Shown: positions 1-9,100, numbered from the stretch's first letter. The stretch is DNA of 10,054 nt from Eubacterium sp. (GCA_024687845.1 JAILEL010000021.1:1-10054); one strand, 5' to 3'. Program-made: numbers and translations. The notes: generated by a model not told the origin, from the sequence alone.

Positions 1-21
1 GTCAAGGTTAAAGTTAAGTAA
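1..21 (+). CDS. Possible 3' end of an upstream gene
   Basis: Frame 1 reads six codons (VKVKVK) and then TAA at 19-21. A terminator-like hairpin follows about 70 bases later, as expected behind the last gene of a transcript. The other two forward frames close with stops at 46-48 (frame 2) and 9-11 (frame 3). Too little is visible to say anything about the product, and a chance open stretch of this length cannot be excluded. Confidence 0.3.
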   Translation, partial: VKVKVK

Positions 22-88
22 TAAGAATAGTCACATTTTAATAACATAAACTGCTTTTATAAAGTAGTAATAGATTTTCTCCCAAAGG

Positions 89-131
89 AAGGTGACAGTC
101 GGCAGTATGCCGATTGCCACCTTTTCTTCTT
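89..131 (+). terminator. Rho-independent terminator of upstream gene
   Basis: The arm at 89-103 (AAGGTGACAGTCGGC) pairs with 109-123 around a five-base loop, AGTAT. The 15-bp stem has one A-C mismatch and one G-T wobble. A T-rich tract (TTTTCTTCTT, 122-131) follows. This fits termination of transcription entering from the left. It also means that a possible GTG start at 92 would lie inside the hairpin and is not credible. Confidence 0.75.
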
Positions 132-158
132 GCCATTCTCACGAGCTTAAGCTATCAT
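130..158 (+). promoter_or_regulatory. SigmaA-type promoter of the sigma-factor operon
   Basis: A -35 box TTGCCA (130-135) is followed by a 17-bp spacer and a -10 box TATCAT (153-158). Each box differs from consensus at one base and the spacing is optimal. The predicted transcription start is near 165, giving a leader of about 40 bases before the ATG at 206. No ECF-type -35 (GGAAC) with a matching -10 was found here, so the sequence suggests housekeeping transcription of the operon rather than autoregulation. Confidence 0.7.
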
Positions 159-205
159 TAATTTGGAATTTTATGCAGGTGCTACAAAGTTACGAGGAAT
201 CATAT

Positions 206-763
206 ATGGAAACGGATGAAGAGATATATGTCAGATATATGGAGAGTGATGATGATAAGGATTTAGAGGCATTACTCAGCCACAATAGAGAAGGCCTGCT
301 GCTGTTTCTTATGGGCTTTACACATAATGAGCAGGATGCGGAAGATCTGTTGATAGATACATTTACTAAGCTTGCTGTTGATAAACCTATGTTTGTACCT
401 ACCCGGCAGGGAAGCTTTAAGAGCTGGCTGTATACGATTGCAAGAAGAAATGCACTTATGTGGTTACGTAAAAAAAGAATACATATAGATATGATTGATG
501 AAGATATACCGGATATATCAGAGCTTCCAGATGTAAGTCTGTTAAAGGAAGAAAGAAATCGTACACTATATCAGGCTATGGAAATGATAAAGCATGATTA
601 TAGAAGAGTGCTATATCTTCTATATTTTGAAGAATTATCGCATGACGAAATCGCATCAGTAATGGGAATGAGTAAGCATAAGATATACAATCTGGTGAAA
701 CGTGGTAAGGAAGCGCTTAGGAAAAATCTGGAAAGGATGGGAATTCACGATGCAGGATATTAA
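206..763 (+). CDS. ECF-type (sigma-70 family) RNA polymerase sigma factor
   Basis: A 185-residue protein with the two-domain plan and length of ECF sigma factors, which direct RNA polymerase to a small regulon, usually in response to envelope signals. Region 2 spans about residues 20-91: it has the core-binding helix (QDAEDLLIDTFTKL, 43-56) and the SFKSWLYTIARRNALMWLRKKR-like -10 recognition part (70-91). A variable acidic linker (95-116) leads to region 4, about 120-175, whose helix-turn-helix (ELSHDEIASVMGMSKHKIYN, 143-162) should contact the -35 box. The start at 206 is chosen for its GAGGA at 194-198 and because the predicted transcript starts near 165. Starts at 92 (inside the terminator) or 173 (about 8 bases into the transcript) fit badly. 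It is the first gene of a four-gene overlapping operon with a candidate membrane regulator and a PrsW-type protease. The family call is firm; the ECF subgroup and regulon are unknown. Confidence 0.9.
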   Translation: METDEEIYVRYMESDDDKDLEALLSHNREGLLLFLMGFTHNEQDAEDLLIDTFTKLAVDKPMFVPTRQGSFKSWLYTIARRNALMWLRKKRIHIDMIDEDIPDISELPDVSLLKEERNRTLYQAMEMIKHDYRRVLYLLYFEELSHDEIASVMGMSKHKIYNLVKRGKEALRKNLERMGIHDAGY

Positions 764-1079
764 AGAGCAAATGAATGAGATTCAGCGGCGTAAAGATATA
801 TATAAGGATATAAAAAGTCTTAAGAGAAAAATGCTTATAGAAGGTGTGATAGGTGCCTGTTTTTCATTAATGATGATTGTTGTGGTAGGCTATCTTCCAA
901 GGCTTTCGCAGGTATCTGAACAAACACCTATACGTCAATATGGAAGTATGATACTAGAACTTCCATTTATTGGATATGTACTTGTTGCATTTATAGCTTT
1001 TGTTTTAGGAGTAATAATCACTCTTATAGCACAGCAGTGGAAAATGAAGAAGGAAAAGGAAAGGGAATATGGTATCTGA
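750..1079 (+). CDS. Small two-helix membrane protein, candidate anti-sigma factor
   Basis: A 109-residue protein of no family that I recognise. A charged N-terminus (1-27, rich in Lys/Arg/Glu) is followed by helix 1 (28-49), a loop of about 23 residues (50-72), helix 2 (73-94) and a Lys/Glu-rich tail. With the positive-inside rule both ends should be cytoplasmic and the loop outside. The ATG at 750 is preferred over the upstream in-frame start at 702: it overlaps the sigma gene by only 14 bp, has AAGGA upstream (733-737), and aligns residue for residue with the start of the paralogue at 2654-2986 (M8, E10, I11, R14, K15, Y18 shared). The place just after an ECF sigma gene is where anti-sigma factors usually sit. 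However, the cytoplasmic part is too short for a usual anti-sigma domain and lacks the HxxxCxxC zinc motif. The anti-sigma or protease-substrate role is inferred from position only. Confidence 0.75.
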   Translation: MQDIKEQMNEIQRRKDIYKDIKSLKRKMLIEGVIGACFSLMMIVVVGYLPRLSQVSEQTPIRQYGSMILELPFIGYVLVAFIAFVLGVIITLIAQQWKMKKEKEREYGI

Positions 1080-1860
1080 GACTATATTAGGCGATATCTC
1101 CATATTATTTCAGATGGTTATGCTCTTTTTCTGCCTTGTCTCATCTGTTGTACTTATTAAAGAAAGCAATCGGTCACTTGCATCTGTTTTTTTAACCTTC
1201 TGTTTTGCTATATATTTGCTTGATGAAGTGTATTGGCTTACCTATACTTTGCTTCGTCCAGATGTAAGAATGCCATTTGCAGCTAATGAAATAGGTGAGG
1301 CATCAGTATTCTTACTATTTGCTTCGACACTTCGAGCTGCAATAAGACTACCTTATGCAGCGTCACTAAAATGTACGATAGGAATCATTCTGTTTTCACT
1401 ATGTAATACTATTCTGTGGATTATATGGTCAGGGGAATATATTCAGGATATTATGATAGGAATAACATTTACATATTTTCTTTATACTGTTTTATCAGCA
1501 ATAGAATTTAGACAGGCTTTAAAGAGATATATGTGGATAGTACTAACACTGTGTAGTACATTGATCATAATTCTTCAGATATCAACTATCTTATCGGAAG
1601 GAAATATTAAAAATACAATTGATTTATCAGCATATATCCTTATGCTTGCATTAGTTATTTTTATAGGAGTGATATTCTTTTCATCCTGGAAAAAAAAGTC
1701 TCCGGAAGTGCTGCTCTGCCAGAATTATTTATTATTTGGATGTATTCTGACAGTTAAATATATGAGTGATGGGATATGGTATATTATCTTTCAATTAATG
1801 GAAACCATAGCATTCGCATTTCTCTATCTATCAGTACGGAAGGTGGTGGGTAAGGAATGA
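1069..1860 (+). CDS. Polytopic membrane protein, possible sensor
   Basis: A 263-residue integral membrane protein with about 8-9 hydrophobic segments, near residues 10-30, 37-60, 76-92, 101-120, 126-146, 154-175, 186-206, 214-230 and 236-256. No soluble domain or enzymatic signature is visible. Acidic residues lie in or beside hydrophobic segments (D52, E53, E77, E146, E245). The stretch after helix 2 (RMPFAANEIGE, 67-77) is the least generic part and would make a good family signature. AAAGGA at 1055-1060 sits 8 bases before the ATG, and the gene overlaps the preceding one by 11 bp and the PrsW-like gene by an ATGA. Being sandwiched between a candidate anti-sigma factor and an intramembrane protease, it may sense an envelope state or hold the complex together. 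A transporter or permease-like fragment cannot be excluded. Confidence 0.8.
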   Translation: MVSETILGDISILFQMVMLFFCLVSSVVLIKESNRSLASVFLTFCFAIYLLDEVYWLTYTLLRPDVRMPFAANEIGEASVFLLFASTLRAAIRLPYAASLKCTIGIILFSLCNTILWIIWSGEYIQDIMIGITFTYFLYTVLSAIEFRQALKRYMWIVLTLCSTLIIILQISTILSEGNIKNTIDLSAYILMLALVIFIGVIFFSSWKKKSPEVLLCQNYLLFGCILTVKYMSDGIWYIIFQLMETIAFAFLYLSVRKVVGKE

Positions 1861-2474
1861 TTTATTCTGAAAATATTCTGATCTGCATGGCAATTCCTTT
1901 GATTCTGTCACTATTTTTTACGCAAGGAAACGCCAGGAGATTTGTATTTAATTTTCTTATAGGCATGGTGACATGTCTTCTGGGTGCATATATAAGCGGC
2001 TTCTTTGATGTGGTAACGGGAAAAGGCATGGAAGAAACAGCGATATTTATATCACCCGTTGTCGAGGAAGCTATCAAATTCCTTCCGCTTCTTTTCTATT
2101 TCTTTATGTTTGAACCAACGGATAAGGAACTCTTTAATGCAGCGGTAGGACTTGGCGTGGGATTTTCCATGTTTGAAAATGTATGCTCTATGATTTCAGC
2201 AGGAACATCGAGTCTGGTATTTTTGCTAATACGTGGACTTGCAGTAGGAGTAATGCATATAGTGAGTGTGCTAGCTCTAGTACTCGGACTCGTAGTTGCA
2301 AGAAAATTCAAGGCACTGCAGATATCAAGCATGGTCGCAGCACTATCAGTGAGTATGCTATTTCATGGAACATATAATCTTCTCGTATCAGAACCGGGGA
2401 TTTCTTCCTACATAGGCTATATGATGCCAATACTGACAGCATTTATGCTACTGATTGCATACAAAAAAGTATAG
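1857..2474 (+). CDS. PrsW-family intramembrane protease
   Basis: A 205-residue, roughly seven-helix membrane protein carrying the PrsW pattern in order: the EExxK motif (VVEEAIKFLP, E70-E71-K74), the GxGFxxxEN motif (G100-F103-E107-N108), an Arg/His helix (R126, H134) and a C-terminal HxxxN motif (H170-N174). The glutamates and histidines are the putative active-site or metal-binding residues of this family. In Bacillus subtilis PrsW makes the first cut in the anti-sigma factor RsiW, which leads to release of SigW. Here the gene shares an operon with an ECF sigma factor, suggesting a matched protease. Its likely substrate is the two-helix protein encoded at 750-1079, but no cleavage site can be read from the sequence. 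The start overlaps the preceding stop as ATGA, with AGGTGG at 1841-1846 as ribosome binding site. All motif residues look intact. Family call strong; substrate inferred. Confidence 0.87.
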   Translation: MIYSENILICMAIPLILSLFFTQGNARRFVFNFLIGMVTCLLGAYISGFFDVVTGKGMEETAIFISPVVEEAIKFLPLLFYFFMFEPTDKELFNAAVGLGVGFSMFENVCSMISAGTSSLVFLLIRGLAVGVMHIVSVLALVLGLVVARKFKALQISSMVAALSVSMLFHGTYNLLVSEPGISSYIGYMMPILTAFMLLIAYKKV

Positions 2475-2493
2475 ATATATTTTATTTTTTATT

Positions 2494-2518
2494 TGGCGGG
2501 ATTTCCCGCCATTTTTTT
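2494..2518 (+). terminator. Rho-independent terminator of the sigma/PrsW operon
   Basis: A perfect GGCGGG (2495-2500) / CCCGCC (2505-2510) stem with a four-base ATTT loop and a closing T-A pair is followed directly by seven T residues. It begins 20 bases after the PrsW-like stop codon and separates this operon from the downstream unit. Confidence 0.95.
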
Positions 2519-2580
2519 GTAAATTAAAAAAATTTTTTCTAAAAGTGACTAAATTCAGAAAAACATGCATTTACTATAAT
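2519..2580 (+). promoter_or_regulatory. Probable promoter of the two-helix protein / giant protein unit
   Basis: A perfect -10 box, TATAAT (2575-2580), lies 74 bases before the chosen start of the next gene. At 16-17 bp spacing the -35 position (around 2552-2558) is poor, with at best a weak match to TTGACA. The A/T tracts at 2522-2540 could act as an UP-like element. The weak -35 suggests help from an activator or another sigma factor, but no ECF-type box was found. Predicted transcription start is near 2587. Confidence 0.55.
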
Positions 2581-2594
2581 GAGTGGTTTACTCA
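2580..2594 (+). repeat. Small inverted repeat at the predicted transcription start
   Basis: TGAGT and ACTCA flank a GGTTT loop, directly downstream of and touching the TATAAT box. It could be an operator or a short 5' RNA hairpin. A five-base stem is also easily found by chance. Confidence 0.3.
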
Positions 2595-2653
2595 CCCATG
2601 AATATAGTCTGGAAAGTGGCGTGGCAGAATTTGTAGGGGAAGAAGGTGATGTG

Positions 2654-2986
2654 ATGAGAAGTAATGAAGAATTGATGAAGGAAATTAAACAGAGAAAATC
2701 TGTTTATCTTATTCAGAAACAGATTCGCAGGCTTTCAGTGGTAGGTTTGATTCTCATGACATTACTGATTTCTACGATTTTTATCGCACCTCAGGTGACT
2801 GGAAATATGCAGCAGCACATTGCATATACAATGGGAGCAACTATTCTTGGACCGGAAATTGGTGGCTATATCTTGGTTGCATTACTGGCATTTTCTTTGG
2901 GAATTATTGTCACTCTTATAATAAAAAAATATCAGGCAATAAAAAAACAAGATGACAATAAAGAAAAGATTAGAGGCGATACGTAA
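2654..2986 (+). CDS. Small two-helix membrane protein, paralogue of the 750-1079 product
   Basis: A 110-residue protein with the same plan as the second gene of the sigma operon: a charged N-terminus (1-27), helix 1 (about 28-46), a loop of about 24 residues, helix 2 (about 70-90) and a Lys/Asp/Glu-rich tail. In helix 2, 13 of 19 residues are identical to the paralogue (GYILVALLAFSLG versus GYVLVAFIAFVLG and onward), and the shared N-terminal pattern is in register. The ATG at 2654 is chosen because AGAAGG lies at 2641-2646 and because the upstream in-frame ATG at 2579 overlaps the -10 box and would not be transcribed. It is first in a unit with the giant exported protein, 60 bp upstream of it with no terminator between. 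A regulatory or export-partner role for that protein is possible. The family is unrecognised. Confidence 0.75.
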   Translation: MRSNEELMKEIKQRKSVYLIQKQIRRLSVVGLILMTLLISTIFIAPQVTGNMQQHIAYTMGATILGPEIGGYILVALLAFSLGIIVTLIIKKYQAIKKQDDNKEKIRGDT

Positions 2987-3030
2987 AGCATCTTACATTG
3001 AAGGGCTAGAAGATACGGGAGAGATTTAAA

Positions 3031-3038
3031 GAGGGAGG
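3031..3038 (+). promoter_or_regulatory. Strong ribosome binding site of the giant gene
   Basis: GAGGGAGG lies 8 bases before the ATG at 3047. It fixes the start of the giant reading frame and suggests efficient translation. Confidence 0.85.
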
Positions 3039-3046
3039 TTTTAAGG

Positions 3047-3160
3047 ATGAGAAGAAATGTAAAAAAAGCATTGTCCTTTATTCTTGCAACTGCAATGGCA
3101 TTCGCTGTTTTGTCCGGTGCAAGAAATGGGGGCACTGGTGGAATGGGACAGGTTGAAGCA
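3047..3160 (+). other. Sec signal peptide of the giant protein
   Basis: A positive n-region (RRNVKK) and a hydrophobic core (about 8-22) are followed by an unusual Gly/Met-rich spacer (26-35) and a VEA-A cleavage site after residue 38. An earlier cut near SGA (residue 25) is possible. There is no lipobox Cys, so the protein is not a lipoprotein. Confidence 0.8.
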
Positions 3161-6100
3161 GCTAATACGGATAAGTTTGGATTCGATACTTCAATTCCAT
3201 CAACCTTTGATTCGAATGATGGTAAGAACCCATATGGAAGCGGGGTGCAGACATTCAATACCAAATCAGAGGCTTTTATCTGGAGGCAGAGTGGAAGCAA
3301 TCTGAATGCATCTACATTTAATTATGCAAAGAAAGATAAATTAACTGAAACGGAAATTGGTAAAGTTGATGATAACAAACATCGGATATCCACGAGTTTG
3401 TCAGGCAAGAGTGGCCAATACCGTTATGTAAGTACTAAAGGCTACGATCCTTATGGTACTGGACATGACAATATGGTGGCAATGGTTGGCTGTGATTATG
3501 GTAAAGAAAGCCGTCTTGTAGTAGCTAGGTACAATGGAAATGGTACGGGTTCTACATCAACATATTTTAGTCTGAAAAATAATAGTAAGGAGGAAGCTGA
3601 CTGGCTTGGTTCAGTTCCGCAGTGGGCATATAAAAACTATTTTACACTTACCACAGGTGATTTTGATGGTGATGGTAAGGATGAAATAGCAGTTTATGTA
3701 CCGCAAGGTGGAACACCACATATTTCTATTCTTGATGGTGTTTCATTAATGGAGAAATCTACAATTCTATTACAGGATTTTATGGGTAAAACAGGAGCTG
3801 AGCTTTCTTCAAAAATGAAGGTGGATGATGACACTGCAAGATGTACCATACAGATATCTATGGATGTTGCAGATATTAACCGTGATGGTGAAGAAGATCT
3901 TTTGATTGTAGGCTCTTATGCAGATATAGTAAAAAATGCAAGTGGAAAAGAACTTGAGGATAGAAGCTCTGTTTTTGCATGTTATTTAGGTAAAAAAGGA
4001 GGAATAGAAACATCCTATTTTACAAAAGGAACTCTTGATCAGAGTGTGACCGGATACTATTTCCGTACGGCCGCAGTCTCAGCGGGTGATATTGATTTTG
4101 ATGGTTTTCCTGAGGTTGTTATTGCGGGAAATATCAGTAGTAGTAATAAACCAGATCTAAAAGGTGAATCTATTGATGGTCTGGATGGTAGCAGTTATGC
4201 TATAACTACTTATGCTTTTGATACTAATACAAATGAACTTAATCTTGGAAGCACTAGTAAAGTATCTATGAAAGCATTTACCAAGGATGGTTTTTACAAA
4301 GATGATAATATACATACAATTCCAGCTCTCACTTGTGCAGCGGTCAATGGAATGAATGAGGCTGAACAAGTCTTTCTGTCAGGAACCTTTTACAAATATG
4401 AACAGGGCCAGTGGAAAGAGGATTATACTGCTCCATTTGCTGCTAAAGCTGACGATGGAATCAGAGGCTATATAATTTCAAATACATGGATAGATCAGTG
4501 TGTAGCAGGTAACTTCGATGAGAATGATCTTGGAATAGAACAGGTTCTTTACACTGCAGGATATAAGCAGTCGTTGGCAGGCTATTATTTCTATAGAGTA
4601 AAATTTAGTGGAAAGAATACCAAGGTTGAAAATGATATAACAACAGCAAATGAATGGTATAGTAATGAAAAAGAAAATGAATTTGCAGTATATCATTGTG
4701 GTAAGGGAAGTAAGCCGGGGTTAGCTATTGCTGCTGTAGATGTAGATAACGATACAGACACATTTGAATATACCCAGAAAGAATATACTTATTCGAATGT
4801 TCAGGTGGCAGCTATCCTTCAGGCGGCTCCTTATTTTGAAGATTTGAAGGATAACTATGATAGTTTAGGTTCAACATCCTTTGGTATTGTAAAAGGAAAC
4901 AGTACCTCGCAGTCTCAAACAATAACAGCTTCGGTTGGTGGATATGCAACTTTTTCTATAGGATCTGATGCTCTTAAATTTTCAACGGAGGCTTCTTATA
5001 CCCATGGTTGGGAATGGGAATATGAGAAAGAATTATCGCAGGAATTTGAATTTGGCTTTACTGCTGCGGAAGAAAATAGTGTTGTTCTCAGACGAACCCC
5101 TATAATTTTATATCACTATACGGTTCATCCTGCAGATACAACTAAGGAACCATACGATATGACTGTGGGAATACAGGAAAAGCCTTTATATACAGTAAAA
5201 ACTGTGGAATACTTTAATCAAATGGTTGAAGATGATCCAGCTCTTAAGGACAGGGTGATAGCAGACTCAGTAATAAGCAATGTTGAAGGAAGACCGGATA
5301 CGTATCCAGTAAGCGAAGCTGGTCTTAGGAATTTTGTATGTGGTAACGATTTTGTTGAAATATCAAATGTTGGTACGAATGCTGCGACAACTTATGATAT
5401 AGCAATAAATGATCAGAACTCGGATTCCAAGTCCCAGAGTTATTCTAATGAATTTGAATTAAAAATTGGTTTAGCAGGAGAATTTGACGGAAAGGTTGTA
5501 CACATGGATTATTCAGTTGGAGCGTCAGGCGGAGGCGGCTGGGGCGGTGGTACAACAGTAGTCAATTATCAGGGAATAAATAAAACTGGCTCTGTTGCAT
5601 TCCCTCCACAGACAGAAACAGAATACGGTTTTAAGACAAAGATGGGAACCTGGTCTGCAAAGGTTGGAGGTTCAGATGTTCCAGTAATAGGATATCTTGT
5701 CAAGGATATAAAAATGCCACCGAGTCCTCCGCGTAATCTGGCAGTTGATACGGTTACAGATCATTCAATTAAGATTGCATGGGAAATGGGAAGTAAGAAA
5801 GCAGATACATTTGAAATATATCAGGTTTTTGATGATGGTATTACAAATAACCCTTACAGTCTTCAGGATACTGTTCCAGGAGATGTGACTTCATATACAT
5901 TTGAAGGTCTTGACCCTGCAACTACTTATAGCTATGCAGTTAGAGCAAAGAGTAAGGAAAATCAAAAGACTCTTATTTCGGAATATACTAATACAGTAAC
6001 GGCTACTACCCTTAGTAAGGGTGACGCACCATTAGTAGCAAGAATTACCAAAGAACAGAATGTAGTAGTTGGAGATGATGCAACATTTACAGTAGAGGCA

Positions 6101-9100
6101 TCTCCTTCATCGGGAGTGTCCAGCGGACTCTCATATTCATGGCAGATGAAGAAGCATGATTCATCTAACTGGACTAAGATTGACAGAAATTCAACCGATC
6201 TTTCATATACTATTGAAAATGTAACTAAGAACATGGATGGTGATCAGTTCAGATGTGTTGTTTCTGAGATTCATAATGGTGTGCGTAAATACTGCTATAG
6301 TGATAATGGAATACTTCATGTTGGCAAGGCTGATACTGTTTCAACCGTTACAGCACTGAATGATTCAGATGGACTAAATTCAGGCTATGCCGATGAGACA
6401 AATCAGATTCCGGAAAATACCACTATAAAGGAAAATAAGGTAGTTAAGATTAAAGTCGGAGAAAAAGAAAACAGCTACGAAGTTTATGAGAATGATCATC
6501 AGAATACTAAAGCTACTATTCCATATATTTATCGCGGAGTAGATGATGGCAATCTTTATATTCTTGGTAATGTTAATGAAGCTGCAGGAACCGCGGACAG
6601 TGCAACGGAAGTTGTTCATAAAGAGCGTTACGTTACTGTAGATGGTGATGAATTAGCTTTTGATGATTTTGAAATTCAGACAGAGATAATTCAATCAGGC
6701 GAAACTGAGAGACAGGTTAAAACGGTAGATGGTAATAATTATTGGATATATGCAATGCATATTTTCGAACCGGAAGTTGAAAATAGTACTGAGACATTAA
6801 AGATAATAAAGTCATATTATATCTATGAGCTTATTGATATTACGCATGATTCAGAAACCAATACAGATATTGAATCTGCTACCGGAGAATTCTATACACT
6901 CAAGACAGAGAATAATACTGAAACTATGGAAAAAGTTCAGATTGAATCTGATCCTGATGGTGAGTATTCTTCAGCAGATAAAACTGTAACACTTGGAAAT
7001 GCAGTTCAGGTTGAAAAGACATATACAACTTATAGGGATGAAATAACGAGTGGTGATAAGGTTACAATAACCCTTAAGGTTACTAAGAAGAGTAATATTG
7101 CTCAATTTGGAAAGAATGCAAGTATTAATATACTTAATACCAACACTGGAGTATTGAAGCTTATTGCAGCAACTGTTGATAACGATGGTAATGCATCTGT
7201 AACCTGGATTCCTGACACTGAGGGTAAATATACCATCACTGCAGACTATTCAGGAAGTGATAATACTAAGACTTCAAGTGCTACTACTACATATTATGCT
7301 AAAGCAAGACAGGAAAAAAATCTTTATGTAGTTAAGGCTAACGACACCATATATGGTGGAAATATTAATCTTGAATCATTTAAGTGTACTAAGAATGCTG
7401 CCGATAATAATATTGTTGAAACTGAGCTTCCTAGTGGAATTGGAGTTAGTTATACGGTTTCATATAGTGATGATTCAGGCAAGATAGTTTCAAAGGATCT
7501 TGGAAATAATAATATATATACACCGGATATTGCAGGCAATCATATATTTATAGCAAAGTTTAGTGATGGTACTAATACTGAATATGCAAGAACTACTGTA
7601 AATGTTAATAAACGTCCAATAGTTGTAGCAGCACCAACTAAGTCAGGTATTTCTATAGAAAATACACAGGCAAAGAAGCTGAATATTGAAGATATTGCAA
7701 TCAGCTATAAGAATGACACAAGTGAAAAGGCAATAATAGATAAGGATAGTAGTACTTATGATCCTGAAAAGCTGTTCAGTTTTTCATCAGCTCCAGTACT
7801 GGATGAAAATTCTGGTGAAGGCACTTATAACATATATGTAGGTTTTAAAGATTCTGAAAGTGATTTGACTAAGTCCTTCCAGAATAGATACAGCACGCTT
7901 TTCAAAAATGGTTCATGCACAGTTTTAAGTGATGTATTTGAAGTATTCTACGATTCATCCATAAATGGAAAGCTTAGTGCTTATATGGGTTCTCAGCAGG
8001 TAGAAATTCCATCAGGATATAGTGTTGATAAGGGAACAGTCATCAGATTTAATGCATTTCCTGATAAGGGTTACAGTGTTACAGAGTGGAAGATTACTGA
8101 TTCACAGGGAAATGAATTTGTAGCTGGAACTGATTATGAAATGATCGGTGACAAGCTGATATTCAATTCGGTTGACAAAAATATCTATGCACATGTTGAA
8201 TTTGGAATGAATTCACATCAAGTATCATTTGCTCCTGGAGCAAATGGCAAGCTGGAAGCTTATTATCTGAATGCTGGACAGAAGACAACTAAGTTTGATT
8301 CACCTGAACCAATACCTGAAGGTAAGAATATTATCTTAACTGCTATTCCAGATAAAGGATACGTTGTCAAGAGCTGGAGCATCTCAGAAAATGGCGGAAC
8401 GGCTACAATTCTGAAGAATAAGGACGGAAGTAATTATTCAAAGGACTCTTATGAAGTTACAGTAAAGAATGACATGTATGTAACTGTTGAGTTCGAAAAG
8501 GAAGCTTATTACAGTGTAGATGCTCAGTTTGAGAGTGATGAGTCTATAGTTAACTGTTCATTTACCTATGAGGGACTGGGCGCTGACGGCAAGACTAAGA
8601 AGGGCAGCTCTGTAAAAATAAAAGCTCATATTCCTGATGTAGTTATAGTTAAAGAATGGCGACTATATAAAGATGGTGGCAGTGGCTATACAGTAGTTCA
8701 GGGTGGTCTTGATACCTTTACAATTGAAAATGTCCAGAAGGATATGCATATAGGTGTTGTTCTTTCAGGCTACAAGACAAATAATCTGGTATTTAAAGCA
8801 ATAGATGATTCAGGAAATGAGATTGCAGATGTAATAACAGCTAAGTGTCAGGATAAGAAACTTATATCAGGAAAAGATTATGTGGCATATATTCCTGTAA
8901 CATTTACAGCTAAGCTTCCAAAGGGTTATTCAGCAGTTAAATGGACTGTAATGGATGTTGCAAATAATACTGAAACTGTAGTAGCAAAGGGAAGAGATGC
9001 TCTTTCCTATGAGCTTCCTTCACTTGATAAGATAACTCAGGTTATTTTATACATTGATAAGACATCTGAACTTGTAGCACGTAATGTTGAGACAGTATTT

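Larger units (their letters stand above)
22..205 (+). other. Intergenic region between upstream gene and sigma operon
   Basis: This stretch is AT-rich and noncoding. Bases 22-88 show no recognisable motif. Bases 89-158 hold the terminator and promoter listed separately, and 159-205 is the probable 5' leader of the sigma operon, with a GAGGA ribosome binding site at 194-198. Confidence 0.6.

Noticed and set aside
92..205. N-terminal extension of the sigma factor from a GTG at 92 or an ATG at 173
   Set aside because: The GTG is inside the terminator hairpin and before the predicted promoter. The ATG at 173 would leave a leader of only about 8 bases. The extension also does not resemble sigma-factor sequence, while 206 has a well-placed GAGGA.
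1862..2377. Short open frames on both strands inside the PrsW-like gene
   Set aside because: They overlap a gene with intact family motifs and have no supporting features of their own.
2579..2653. N-terminal extension of the second two-helix protein
   Set aside because: The ATG at 2579 overlaps the TATAAT box, and the extension has no counterpart in the paralogue. The ATG at 2654 has a ribosome binding site and aligns with the paralogue's start.
2952..3029. 25-codon open frame (MTIKKRLEAIRK and onward) overlapping the end of the two-helix gene
   Set aside because: No ribosome binding site precedes it and it is short. I also considered slippage on the A tract at 2940-2947 to join it to the two-helix gene, but the frame needed is +1, not the -1 expected at an A_AAA_AAA site.
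7934..9058. DNA-level tandem repeat or CRISPR-like array
   Set aside because: Repetition is at protein level only, with unit length near 270-280 bases and low nucleotide identity. There are no short identical repeats with unique spacers.
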